Positions 42,468 to 51,099 of a stretch of DNA of 64,000 nt are shown piece after piece. Both the position numbers and the translations under genes were made by a program. The notes below the pieces were generated by a model that saw only the letters and a program-made list of their open reading frames with translations, had not been told where the DNA came from and ran no database searches. The stretch's first letter is position 1; the number at the start of each line of letters is the position of its first letter. The stretch comes from Fodinibius salicampi (GTDB taxonomy: Bacteria > Bacteroidota > Rhodothermia > Balneolales > Balneolaceae). The stretch spans positions 124,001 through 188,000 of the forward strand of contig NZ_BAABRS010000002.1 in NCBI RefSeq assembly GCF_039545095.1, read 5' to 3'.

Positions 42468-44828
42468 TTAATTATCGGTCAGATCCATATCACGGGATGA
42501 GTTGCTTACCACAAGGAGACTGCTTGTTGCCATGGCAACGGCGGCGAAAAGAGGATTGATAGCCCCGGCAATAGCTAATGGAATGGTGATAATATTGTAG
42601 AGAAATGCCCAGCCCAGGTTTTGATGGACTCGACTTTTAGTTAGTCGTATTGCTTTAAATGCTGACGGTATTAGATGAAGGTGATTGTTTGGAATTACAA
42701 TGTGTGCTGATTCAGCAGCGATTGCTGTAAGATCGCCAAAAGCAATACCAAGATCTGCCTGTGCCAGGGCCGGGGCGTCGTTGCTTCCATCACCAATCAT
42801 GGCAACGCGGCCAAACTTTTTGAGTTCTCGTATAATATTGGATTTAGAATCCGGTTGTGTCTCGCTAAACAGGAAGTCGGGTTGAAGTTGCTTTTGTATG
42901 GCTTCACCTGCTAGTTGACTGTCGCCCGTAATGATTGCCACCTTTTTACCTTCTTTTTTTAGGGCAGAAACAATTTTCTCAGCTTCTGTTCTGAGCTGAT
43001 CCCCAACGACAAGAATGCTTTGCACCTGTTTATCCCAAGCAACGGCTACCGGAACATGGCCTTTCTCTCGGCTTTGTTCCACTTTACGCCACTGCTTTTC
43101 AGATATAGCAAACTCATTTTTCCTGATCCATTCGGGTTGACCTACATAAATTTGATGTCCATCAATAATGCCTTTTATTCCAGTAGAAAATGTTTGGAAA
43201 TCCTGTACTTCTCTATCACTATTGGAATAAGCACGGGCAATAGGTTCTGCAATAGGATGCGATGCGTATTGCTCTAGCAGGGCCGCATATTTGAGTGCTT
43301 GTCTGTTCATTCCTTTATCCAAGAGGTGCATGCGACCGGTTGTTAAAGTCCCGGTTTTATCAAAGGCGACCGTGGATGTATCCGGTTGCTCTTCGAAGAC
43401 AGACGCGGTTTTGAAAATAATATCATGGGTAAGGGCACTTCTGAAGCCGGAAGCGATGGCCAGAGGAGTGGCAAGTCCCAATGCACAGGGACAGGATACG
43501 ATGAGTACGGCCAGAGAGCTAAGCATTGCATCTGTGGTGCCGGCTCCATTCCACAGGTGAAAGATGAATGTAGCCACTCCTAAAATAAGTACCGCAGGGA
43601 CAAACCAAGCTGCAATCCGATCTGCTATACGCTGCTTACCCGGACGAGAGGACTGGATATTCCACATCATCTGCATTAATTCATCAATGGTACTTTTTAC
43701 CGTAGAACCTATTTCAATAGTTAGTGCATTTTGTGTCAGAATAGTGCCGCTAAGTACCTGGTCGCCTTTTTCTTTGGGAACCGGCATGGATTCTCCTGTC
43801 ATAAGGGCCTCATTTACAATACCTTTCCCATCAATAATTGTCCCGTCGATGGGAATGCGTTCTCCAGCCTTAACCAGTATTTGATCGCCAGACTGCAGGT
43901 TTTCAACGGCAACTTCTCTTGATTGTCCGTTTTGTTTAAGTCGGGCATGGCTGATTCGTTTTTGGGTGAGTTTTGAAAGTAAATCCTGCTTGCCGGACTT
44001 TATTTTTTTCTCATAGTAGTTGCCAATCGATACCACTAATACAATAGCCATGGTTACGTCAAAATAAACTTCTGCCGAGCCGGTCAGTAGTGCTCCAACG
44101 CTATAAAGGTAGGCACTCACCGCTGCAATAGTGATCAGCAAATCCATATTCGGTTTTGCTACCGATATAGACACCCACGCTCCCCGAAGGATCGGGTAAC
44201 CGGTATAGAAAAGAACAAAGGTGGTCATCACAAAAATATTGGAAACGAAAAAAAGTTTCTCTGAGGCAGTAAGTGGGATAAATCCTTCACCAGATATATA
44301 AGAGGGATATAGAAACAGTATATAGAGTAGTAATCCCACTATGCCTAAAAAGCCTCCAATGACCAGTCTTCCCACTTCATTGAGTTGCTCACTGGTGGCA
44401 TCCTCATCCATTTGGTGGACACCATACCCCAGTTTACTTAGTTCCGGAGGCAGGGTATCGGGATCCAACGCATCGGGATTGTAATAGACTTTGATCATTT
44501 CGGAAGCATAGCTCGCTTCACATTTATAGATCCCCTCTTTGCGACCTGCCAGTGTTTCCAGAAAAGATTCGCAAGTAGAGCAGTGCATTCCTTCTACCTT
44601 AAAAAAGATCTGCTGATAATCTTCGGGTAGTTCTGTTTTATTTTGCTCGCTTACACGTTGCTTAATAGTCTGTTGGCGCAACCGTTCTGCCTGTTCCCCT
44701 TCCATATCCTGCAGTAACTTATAAACGTGCAGGCATCCGGAGCAGCAAAAGGTGCCTTTAACTTCCGAATCTGTAATCGGGGGATCCGGTGTTTCAAGTT
44801 CGCAAAGACTACATTTATGAGTTTCCAT
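42468..44828 (-). CDS. ccoI: copper-transporting P1B-type ATPase, CcoI-like
   Basis: A 786-aa protein. The N-terminus has a Cys-rich segment (CSLCELETPD ... FCCSGCLHVYKLL) typical of CcoI/FixI, then an HMA domain with GMHCSTCESF. Membrane helices include CPCALG, the transport site. The catalytic core has TGES, DKTGTLTTG (phosphorylated Asp), GDGSNDAPALAQADLGIAFG. CcoI-type pumps export Cu+ for insertion into heme-copper oxidases, which fits the adjacent ba3 oxidase and SafE-like protein. It lies 13 bp downstream of a Nudix hydrolase gene and may share its transcript. Confidence 0.94.
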   Translation of the reverse strand: METHKCSLCELETPDPPITDSEVKGTFCCSGCLHVYKLLQDMEGEQAERLRQQTIKQRVSEQNKTELPEDYQQIFFKVEGMHCSTCESFLETLAGRKEGIYKCEASYASEMIKVYYNPDALDPDTLPPELSKLGYGVHQMDEDATSEQLNEVGRLVIGGFLGIVGLLLYILFLYPSYISGEGFIPLTASEKLFFVSNIFVMTTFVLFYTGYPILRGAWVSISVAKPNMDLLITIAAVSAYLYSVGALLTGSAEVYFDVTMAIVLVVSIGNYYEKKIKSGKQDLLSKLTQKRISHARLKQNGQSREVAVENLQSGDQILVKAGERIPIDGTIIDGKGIVNEALMTGESMPVPKEKGDQVLSGTILTQNALTIEIGSTVKSTIDELMQMMWNIQSSRPGKQRIADRIAAWFVPAVLILGVATFIFHLWNGAGTTDAMLSSLAVLIVSCPCALGLATPLAIASGFRSALTHDIIFKTASVFEEQPDTSTVAFDKTGTLTTGRMHLLDKGMNRQALKYAALLEQYASHPIAEPIARAYSNSDREVQDFQTFSTGIKGIIDGHQIYVGQPEWIRKNEFAISEKQWRKVEQSREKGHVPVAVAWDKQVQSILVVGDQLRTEAEKIVSALKKEGKKVAIITGDSQLAGEAIQKQLQPDFLFSETQPDSKSNIIRELKKFGRVAMIGDGSNDAPALAQADLGIAFGDLTAIAAESAHIVIPNNHLHLIPSAFKAIRLTKSRVHQNLGWAFLYNIITIPLAIAGAINPLFAAVAMATSSLLVVSNSSRDMDLTDN

Positions 44829-44841
44829 GCAGATGGCGCGG

Positions 44842-45495
44842 TTAATTTGGTGGATGTTCAGTTAAAAATTCCCGGTATAAATCCAGAAATTCATTCAACA
44901 TCATGGCCGTGGCTCCCCAGAGCGGTACAGGATGCACATCCCAGTAGGGAACCCGGTAGGTATAGGAGTGGAGGTCCCAGTCTTCCACCGTAATATTCTT
45001 TTTATGCACGAGAGAATCGAGTTCTACGGCAAATACTTCTTCAACTTCAGCGGGATTAATAGTAAATGTTGGCCGGTTATCGGTATATCCTACAACGGGA
45101 AAAACCAGGTTGTTTGAGTTACTGATATAGAGTTCGCTGAGCTCTCCTATGATCGTAATATCGTTGGGTGAAACACCAATTTCTTCCCGGGCTTCTCTCA
45201 GTGCGGTTTGCCGAACACTTTCTTTTTTTTCTGACCGTCCGCCGGGAAAGCTAATTTGTCCCCCGTGATCAATATCATGACTGCGCAAAGTGAGAACAAG
45301 CTCCGGATTATTCTCATCATTGGGAAACAGCAGCAAAAGAACGCTGCTTCTGCTGGCATGCTCAGGGGGATCCATTTCCCGGTCGTCACCGCCATCCAGC
45401 GGCTCGGGAGCCATTGCTAATTGAGAATGAGTTCCCGGAAGCTTTCCAGAAAGCCTGTCTGTTAAAAAATTAATAAGCTTTTGCATGCTATGCAT
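44842..45495 (-). CDS. Nudix hydrolase, CoA-pyrophosphatase type
   Basis: A 217-aa protein. The complete Nudix box is visible in GGRSEKKESVRQTALREARE followed by EIGVS, preceded by SVLLLLFPNDENNPELVLTL and the HGGQISFPGG segment characteristic of NudL/NUDT7-type CoA diphosphatases. It would cleave CoA or its derivatives to 3',5'-ADP and 4'-phosphopantetheine. First of two reverse-strand genes, just before the copper ATPase. Confidence 0.9.
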   Translation of the reverse strand: MHSMQKLINFLTDRLSGKLPGTHSQLAMAPEPLDGGDDREMDPPEHASRSSVLLLLFPNDENNPELVLTLRSHDIDHGGQISFPGGRSEKKESVRQTALREAREEIGVSPNDITIIGELSELYISNSNNLVFPVVGYTDNRPTFTINPAEVEEVFAVELDSLVHKKNITVEDWDLHSYTYRVPYWDVHPVPLWGATAMMLNEFLDLYREFLTEHPPN

Positions 45496-45780
45496 TTTAG
45501 CTTAAAATAAATGTAACGCATCCACTTTAAAAGAGGAAATCGGTAAAATAATGTTTTGAGCGGGTCAAAATATTGGTTTTTATGTTGAAAAAACTAAAAG
45601 GGATGGGAGATATTTTTTGCATTTTCAGTTTTTGATGAATATCGTTACAAATAATTAATGGTTGTAAATAATGGTAAAATACTTTTTAGGGAAGAGACCA
45701 TAATTTTGGCACGAAGTTGTCAATCTATTACAATACTTCATCGGATGGTGGAGAGAACCTCAATAAAATAATTTACGATT

Positions 45781-47010
45781 ATGCGAAAAATACTCCTAAG
45801 GATAAGCGTATTGGCTATAATATTATCATTTGGCCTTTATGCTTGTGATCAGCCAACAACCAATTTACAGGAAGATGAGCAGACAGAGCAGAAATCTCAG
45901 GAAAATGGAGCGGCCATAGAAGGGCAATATATTGTCGTTTTCAATGACAAAGATGCCAAAGGCAAGGCTTTATCCGACGTTAAAAGCGTTGAAGAGTTAC
46001 GTAACAAAGTATTTTCTGATTACAGTATTGAAGCAGATGCGGTAATCGGGAAATATAACACAGCTCTGAAGGGTTTTGCGGCCAGGCTTGATGCTGGAAA
46101 ACTCAAAGATCTAAAAAATGACGATCGGATTAATTATATCGAGGAAGATCGTTTTATTACTTTAGCTCCTCCGGGATCATGTTCGCCGTGGCCTTCATGC
46201 AGGGATGAGGATGAGGAGGAAGAAGATTCAGGTCAGGTAGTCCCCTGGGGTATTGAGCGTGTAGGTGGCGCAACAGCCAATAACGGCACGGCTTGGATAA
46301 TTGATACTGGAATTGATCTGGATCATCCAGACTTAAATGTTGATACGGACAGAAGCGCAGTTTTTGTAGATAGGGGACCCGGTTCCGGAACGCCTGATGA
46401 CGGAAATGGTCATGGTACGCATGTAGCAGGTACCATAGGCGCTATTGATAATAATATTGATGTGGTAGGTGTCGCTGCGGGTGCTTCGGTTGTAGCAGTA
46501 AAAGTGCTCGATGACCGGGGCAGTGGTTCTTATTCAAACGTTATCGAAGGTATTGATTATGTGGCAGCCATTGCATCCGCCGGTGATGTTGCGAATATGA
46601 GCCTGGGTGGAGGAACATCCGATGCCGTAGATGACGCTGTACGTAATGCTGCCGATCAGGGAATATATTTCGCTATCGCAGCCGGAAACGATGGGGATGA
46701 TGCTAATAATTATTCTCCCGCCCGTGTGGAATACAACAATGTTTGGACTGTTTCGGCTACAGATGATACCGACACTTTTGCTTCATTTTCCAACTGGTCG
46801 GGACCGACAGATCCTCCCATAGAATACGCTGCGCCCGGTGTCGATATTCTTTCGTTGTGGACAGATGGCGGTACGGATACCATTAGTGGTACTTCTATGG
46901 CGTCTCCCCACGTTGCCGGTATTCTGCTGGTAACCGGAGGAAATCCCAATTCAGATGGTTCGGCCAGTAGCGATCCCGACGGAGATCCGGATCCTATTGT
47001 TCAGAACTAA
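45781..47010 (+). CDS. subtilisin-like S8 serine protease with I9 propeptide, lipoprotein
   Basis: A 409-aa protein with a lipoprotein-type signal (LSFGLYACDQP). The I9 inhibitor/propeptide spans ~45–125 (GQYIVVFNDKDAKG ... RINYIEEDRFITLA). The S8 catalytic triad is clear: AWIIDTGIDLDHPDL (Asp), GNGHGTHVAGTIGA (His), DTISGTSMASPHVAGILL (Ser). An acidic low-complexity linker (DEDEEEEDSGQ) joins propeptide and enzyme, and the C-terminus ends in an Asp/Ser-rich tail. A possible Bacteroidota-type promoter element TAATTTTG lies at 45701–45708. A strong terminator follows. Confidence 0.96.
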   Translation: MRKILLRISVLAIILSFGLYACDQPTTNLQEDEQTEQKSQENGAAIEGQYIVVFNDKDAKGKALSDVKSVEELRNKVFSDYSIEADAVIGKYNTALKGFAARLDAGKLKDLKNDDRINYIEEDRFITLAPPGSCSPWPSCRDEDEEEEDSGQVVPWGIERVGGATANNGTAWIIDTGIDLDHPDLNVDTDRSAVFVDRGPGSGTPDDGNGHGTHVAGTIGAIDNNIDVVGVAAGASVVAVKVLDDRGSGSYSNVIEGIDYVAAIASAGDVANMSLGGGTSDAVDDAVRNAADQGIYFAIAAGNDGDDANNYSPARVEYNNVWTVSATDDTDTFASFSNWSGPTDPPIEYAAPGVDILSLWTDGGTDTISGTSMASPHVAGILLVTGGNPNSDGSASSDPDGDPDPIVQN

Positions 47011-47047
47011 TAACGCTTAGAGTTTTTCTACAAATTTATATTTGTAA

Positions 47048-47079
47048 TAGGCACTTGTTTTTGCAGGTGCCTATTTTTA
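47048..47079 (+). terminator. intrinsic terminator of the S8 protease gene
   Basis: TAGGCACTTG and CAGGTGCCTA pair with one G·U over a short T-rich loop, followed by TTTTTA; 38 bp after the stop codon. Confidence 0.85.
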
Positions 47080-47171
47080 TTTCAATGTGGATTAAACTTT
47101 GTTCAGCCAATCATAGTTCGTACTTTTTAGGCTTAAAGATTAAAGATAAGATAGTATTTGATCAGGATTTT

Positions 47172-48176
47172 ATGAGTAAAAAGTATGATGTGTACGGTAT
47201 TGGTAATGCACTAGTGGATATGGAGTTTGAAGTTTCTGATGAGTTCCTGGATAAACATGATGTGCAGAAGGGTGTAATGACGCTGGTAGATGAGGAAACG
47301 CAATTTAAGCTGATTGAGGATATTAATCGAAAGGAAACAGTAGAGAAGCCTGGAGGATCTGCAGCCAATACGGTTTTTGCGGTCAATCAATTCGGGGGAA
47401 AATCCTTTTATTCTTGCAAGGTAGCCAATGATAAATTCGGAGACCTGTATCTCGAAAATATGAGAGAGGCAGGCATCGATACGAATTTTGATTACCAGGA
47501 TCGCGAAGAAGGAATTACGGGTAAGTGTCTCGTAATGGTGACCGATGAAGCACAGCGTACCCTGAATACATTCCTGGGAATTACATCTACGCTTTCTCCT
47601 AAAGAGATTAACGAGCGGGCTATCCACGATTCTGAATATGCTTATATAGAGGGCTACCTGGTATCCTCAGACTCCGGATTTGAGGCCATGAAGCAAACGA
47701 AAAAGATTGCCCAGCAACAAGGGGTTAAAACAGCTCTTACGTTGTCGGATCCCGCTATCGCAGAAGCATTTCGTGATCGTTTCGATGAAGTAATAGGGGC
47801 TTCCGTTGATCTCCTTTTTTGTAATGAAGAAGAAGCGAAAATATATACTGACAAAGATGATATTATGGAGGCCCGGAGTTTGCTCAAAAAAGAAGCTAAG
47901 CGATTTGTCATAACTCAGGGAGCCAATGGCGCTATGATTTACGATGGGGAAACTTTTATCGACATTGAACCCTACGAAGTGAATGCTGTAGATAGCAATG
48001 GCGCCGGTGATATGTTTGCAGGGGCGTTCTTGTATGGCATTACCAATGGGTTGGGATATGCCGGTGCTGGAAGGTTGGCCAGCCTGGCAGGATCAAAAAT
48101 CGTATCGCAGTTTGGTCCCCGACTGGAGTGGCCGCAGGCACAGGATATCTTGCGCAGCATCTCATCAACGGACTAA
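47172..48176 (+). CDS. PfkB-family carbohydrate/nucleoside kinase, adenosine-kinase-like
   Basis: 334 aa from the ATG at 47172; the ORF extends upstream to 47055 across the terminator and has no coding character there. PfkB signatures: VEKPGGSAANTVFAVNQFGG near residue 60 and the catalytic VDSNGAGDMFAGAFLYGITN at the C-terminus with the base Asp. Overall layout (YDVYGIGNALVDMEFEVSDE at the start) resembles adenosine-kinase-like members common in this phylum. Substrate not certain. RdgB follows within 12 bp, so nucleotide metabolism is a likely shared theme. Confidence 0.9.
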   Translation: MSKKYDVYGIGNALVDMEFEVSDEFLDKHDVQKGVMTLVDEETQFKLIEDINRKETVEKPGGSAANTVFAVNQFGGKSFYSCKVANDKFGDLYLENMREAGIDTNFDYQDREEGITGKCLVMVTDEAQRTLNTFLGITSTLSPKEINERAIHDSEYAYIEGYLVSSDSGFEAMKQTKKIAQQQGVKTALTLSDPAIAEAFRDRFDEVIGASVDLLFCNEEEAKIYTDKDDIMEARSLLKKEAKRFVITQGANGAMIYDGETFIDIEPYEVNAVDSNGAGDMFAGAFLYGITNGLGYAGAGRLASLAGSKIVSQFGPRLEWPQAQDILRSISSTD

Positions 48177-48187
48177 CAGCTATTGTG

Positions 48188-48775
48188 ATGGATACTTTTG
48201 TTCTTGCTTCCCAGAATAAACACAAGATAAAAGAACTTCGGGAGACATTAGCTCCGCTGAATATCCAGTTAAAGTCTACCTACGATTTCCCGAATCTGGA
48301 AGAAGTTATAGAAGATGCGGATACCTTTGAGGGTAATGCCTTGAAAAAAGCTCGTTATGTTCATAATGAAACCGGACTGCCGGCTTTGTCGGATGATACA
48401 GGCCTGGAAGTAGACGCTCTTGGCGGACGTCCGGGGGTTTATTCGGCCCGTTATGCCGGTGAATCAGCAACGGATGAGGACAATCTGGAGAAATTGCTTA
48501 TGGAACTTTCGGATGTGGATCCATCGGAGCGCAATGCCAGGTTTCGAACGGTTGTGGCCTTTGTTACTGACAAGGATACCTATACTTTTGAAGGCGTTTG
48601 CGAGGGAACAATTACTATTGAACCACATGGTGACGGGGGATTTGGATATGATCCGGTATTTCGCCCTGATGGTTATGAGCAGACCTTTGCGGAGCTGTCC
48701 TCGAAGGTCAAAAATGAGATTAGCCATCGCGGTAAGGCCATACAGAAATTTTATGAATGGTTGAAAGCCTCTTGA
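48188..48775 (+). CDS. rdgB: RdgB/HAM1-type dITP/XTP pyrophosphatase
   Basis: 195 aa from the ATG at 48188, 11 bp after the kinase stop. Family motifs: FVLASQNKHKIKELRETLAP, ALKKARYVHNETGLPALSDD (metal-binding Asp), GGRPGVYSARYAGE, FGYDPVFRPDGYEQTFAELS, EISHRGKAIQKF. It hydrolyses dITP, ITP and XTP to keep non-canonical purines out of DNA and RNA. The upstream extension of the ORF overlaps the kinase and is not expected to be used. Confidence 0.95.
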   Translation: MDTFVLASQNKHKIKELRETLAPLNIQLKSTYDFPNLEEVIEDADTFEGNALKKARYVHNETGLPALSDDTGLEVDALGGRPGVYSARYAGESATDEDNLEKLLMELSDVDPSERNARFRTVVAFVTDKDTYTFEGVCEGTITIEPHGDGGFGYDPVFRPDGYEQTFAELSSKVKNEISHRGKAIQKFYEWLKAS

Positions 48776-48955
48776 ATCTGGCTTGTTAAGTTAGCCTGTG
48801 TTTGAGATAAAGGATTAAAATAAAAGGCATGGCTGTTTTAAGTGTCTAGGCTTGAAACAATAAGTAATATGAATAAGCTTAAAAGCTTATCATAGCTGGA
48901 ATACTTCTCTATAAAGTCTATTGTTTACTCACGTTAATTGTAGCCTTTTTAAATA

Positions 48956-48993
48956 AAAAAGCCCATCGGATTAACATTGTTTATCCGATGGGC
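48956..48993 (-). terminator. intrinsic terminator of the NagB–PIG-L gene
   Basis: GCCCATCGGAT (48961–48971) and ATCCGATGGGC (48983–48993) are perfect 11-bp arms. On the reverse strand they are followed by a T run (plus-strand AAAAAA), 34 bp after the stop of the reverse gene. Confidence 0.9.
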
Positions 48994-49026
48994 CATATGA
49001 AACAGATAAATATATTATATATTCAT

Positions 49027-50949
49027 TTAGACGTCCTTATACTCTACAAAGCCTTCGATGGCCTCGTATTCGGCAAAGCCAAGCTTGTCGTACAGTTGGG
49101 CTGTCCCGCGATTGCGATCTTCCGATCGTTGCCAGAACTCTCGTTCGTCGGCTCCAGGGAAGAGGGGACGATCTTTCTGGGACTGGTGTTTGAAAATGGC
49201 GCGACGTTTTTTCATCAGCTCCTGTGGGCTAATCGGGACGGCCATTTCGATCTCATTAATATCCCATTCCTGCCAGGCGCCGCGATACATCCACACTTTG
49301 CAGTCGCCGGTCCAGTCGTCATCGCCGCATTCTTCCAAGGCGGAAAAGATGGCTTTTAAGCAGACGCGGTGGGTGCCATGGGGATCTGACAGGTCACCCG
49401 CCACATAGATCTGGTGTGGCCGGACCTCACGAATGAGTTCCCGGACGATATCGATATCTTCTTGGGATAGGGGCTTCTTTTTAACGCGCCCCGTCTCATA
49501 AAATGGCATATCTAAAAAGTGAAGCTGATCTTCGGGGATACCACAATACCGTCCCGCGGCCTTGGCCTCCCCCTTGCGTATGAGTCCTTTGATATGTTTT
49601 ATCTCATCGGTATCTACTTGGGTAGGGGCTTTCTCGTCCAGAAACTGTTTGATCTCTGCCAGCATCTGGTCCGCTTCTTCCTGCTCCATATCAAACATAT
49701 CGTTATAGTCGGAGACGAAATCCACAAAACGGACCACATCATCATCAAACACCGCAATATTACCGGACGTTTGATAAGCCACGTGGACCTCGTGTCCGTG
49801 CTCTACCAGGCGAATAAGGGTACCGCCCATGGAAATAACATCATCATCGGGATGCGGACTGAATACCAGGGCCCGCTTGGGAAAGGGCTGGGCGCGCTCC
49901 GGTCGGTTGGTATCATCTGCGTTGGGTTTTCCACCCGGCCATCCGGTAATGGTATGCTGCAATTCATTAAAGACTTTAAGATTAATATCATAAGCCGGAC
50001 CGTATTGCGTAAGCAGGTCCCCCATGCCGTGCTCGTTATAGTCTTCATCGGTGAGCTTGAGTACCGGTTTGTCCACTTCCTGGCAAAGCCAGACCACGGC
50101 TTTACGGATAAGTTGATCGTCCCAGTCGCAGGAGGTAAGCAGCCAGGGCGTCTTCCGGCGCGTAAGCTTTTCCGCAGCAGCGTCGTCCAGAATAACCTCG
50201 GCATTATCATGTTCCTGAAGATACGTGGCCGGAACCTGCTCGCGAATGTTTCCTTCCACGGCTTCCCGGATAATCGGAGCTTTCCCTTCCCCCCAAGCCA
50301 TCAGGATGACCCGGTCAGCATCCAGGATGGTTCCGACGCCCATTGTGATAGCGCGCCGGGGGACGTTTTCTTCCCCAAAAAAGTCACTTGCCGCATCCTT
50401 TCGGGTAATGCGGTCAAGGGTGATTAGTCGCGTACGGGAGTCGGGACGCGAGCCCGGCTCGTTAAATCCGATATGGCCCGTTCGCCCAATGCCCAGCAGC
50501 TGGATATCCAGTCCGCCGGCGGCGCGTATTTTTTCCTCATACTCCCGACAGTAATCGTTGATGTTTTCTTCTTCCAGCGTCCCGTCCGGAATATGCACCT
50601 GCTCCTCCGGGATATCGATATGATCGAACAGGTGCTCGTTCATAAACCGAACATAGCTTTGCAGGGAGTGAGGCTCCATCGGGTAATATTCATCCAGGTT
50701 GAAAGTAATGACATTCTCGAAAGAGAGCCCCTCTTCGTTGTGGAGCCGGATCAGCTCCCCGTAGACCTGGGTCGGAGTGGAACCGGTGGCCAGGCCCAGA
50801 ACCGTTTTTTTTCCCGATTTATTACGCTTGCGGATAAGATCGGCCACTTCCCCGGCAACCTCTTTGGAAGCATCGGAAGCACTGCCGTAAATAGCTGTGG
50901 GTATGTGTTCGTAATAGGTTACTTTTTCGGTTTCGTTATAGTAATTCAT
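49027..50949 (-). CDS. nagB: glucosamine-6-phosphate deaminase fused to a PIG-L deacetylase domain
   Basis: 640 aa from the ATG at 50949. Residues ~20–260 are NagB: VLGLATGSTPTQVYGELI, VITFNLDEYYPMEPHSLQSY, LLGIGRTGHIGFNEPGSR, with catalytic Asp/His/Glu. From ~365 to the end is a PIG-L/LmbE-type domain: RALVFSPHPDDDVISMGGTL (HPDD metal site) and AGDLSDPHGTHRVCL (HGTH). This long fusion is well known in Bacteroidota relatives and is annotated as glucosamine-6-phosphate deaminase. It could couple N-deacetylation with deamination and isomerisation to fructose-6-phosphate, but the second domain's substrate is unproven. An SSS symporter gene lies divergently. Confidence 0.93.
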   Translation of the reverse strand: MNYYNETEKVTYYEHIPTAIYGSASDASKEVAGEVADLIRKRNKSGKKTVLGLATGSTPTQVYGELIRLHNEEGLSFENVITFNLDEYYPMEPHSLQSYVRFMNEHLFDHIDIPEEQVHIPDGTLEEENINDYCREYEEKIRAAGGLDIQLLGIGRTGHIGFNEPGSRPDSRTRLITLDRITRKDAASDFFGEENVPRRAITMGVGTILDADRVILMAWGEGKAPIIREAVEGNIREQVPATYLQEHDNAEVILDDAAAEKLTRRKTPWLLTSCDWDDQLIRKAVVWLCQEVDKPVLKLTDEDYNEHGMGDLLTQYGPAYDINLKVFNELQHTITGWPGGKPNADDTNRPERAQPFPKRALVFSPHPDDDVISMGGTLIRLVEHGHEVHVAYQTSGNIAVFDDDVVRFVDFVSDYNDMFDMEQEEADQMLAEIKQFLDEKAPTQVDTDEIKHIKGLIRKGEAKAAGRYCGIPEDQLHFLDMPFYETGRVKKKPLSQEDIDIVRELIREVRPHQIYVAGDLSDPHGTHRVCLKAIFSALEECGDDDWTGDCKVWMYRGAWQEWDINEIEMAVPISPQELMKKRRAIFKHQSQKDRPLFPGADEREFWQRSEDRNRGTAQLYDKLGFAEYEAIEGFVEYKDV

Positions 50950-51099
50950 GGACAAATTTTTTAATTACGGATACCAACTGCAAAAAAATAGCTGGTCGTA
51001 ACTTTGGGGTTACAAAAAAAATGTTCTATAATTTGAATTCGTAAATAACGCTATTTTGAGCGAAATGTAAATGACAAATAATAAATTAAAAGGGTAGGA

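Noticed and set aside
49519-50427. 302-aa forward ORF inside the NagB–PIG-L gene
   Set aside because: Shadow of a strong coding sequence on the opposite strand.
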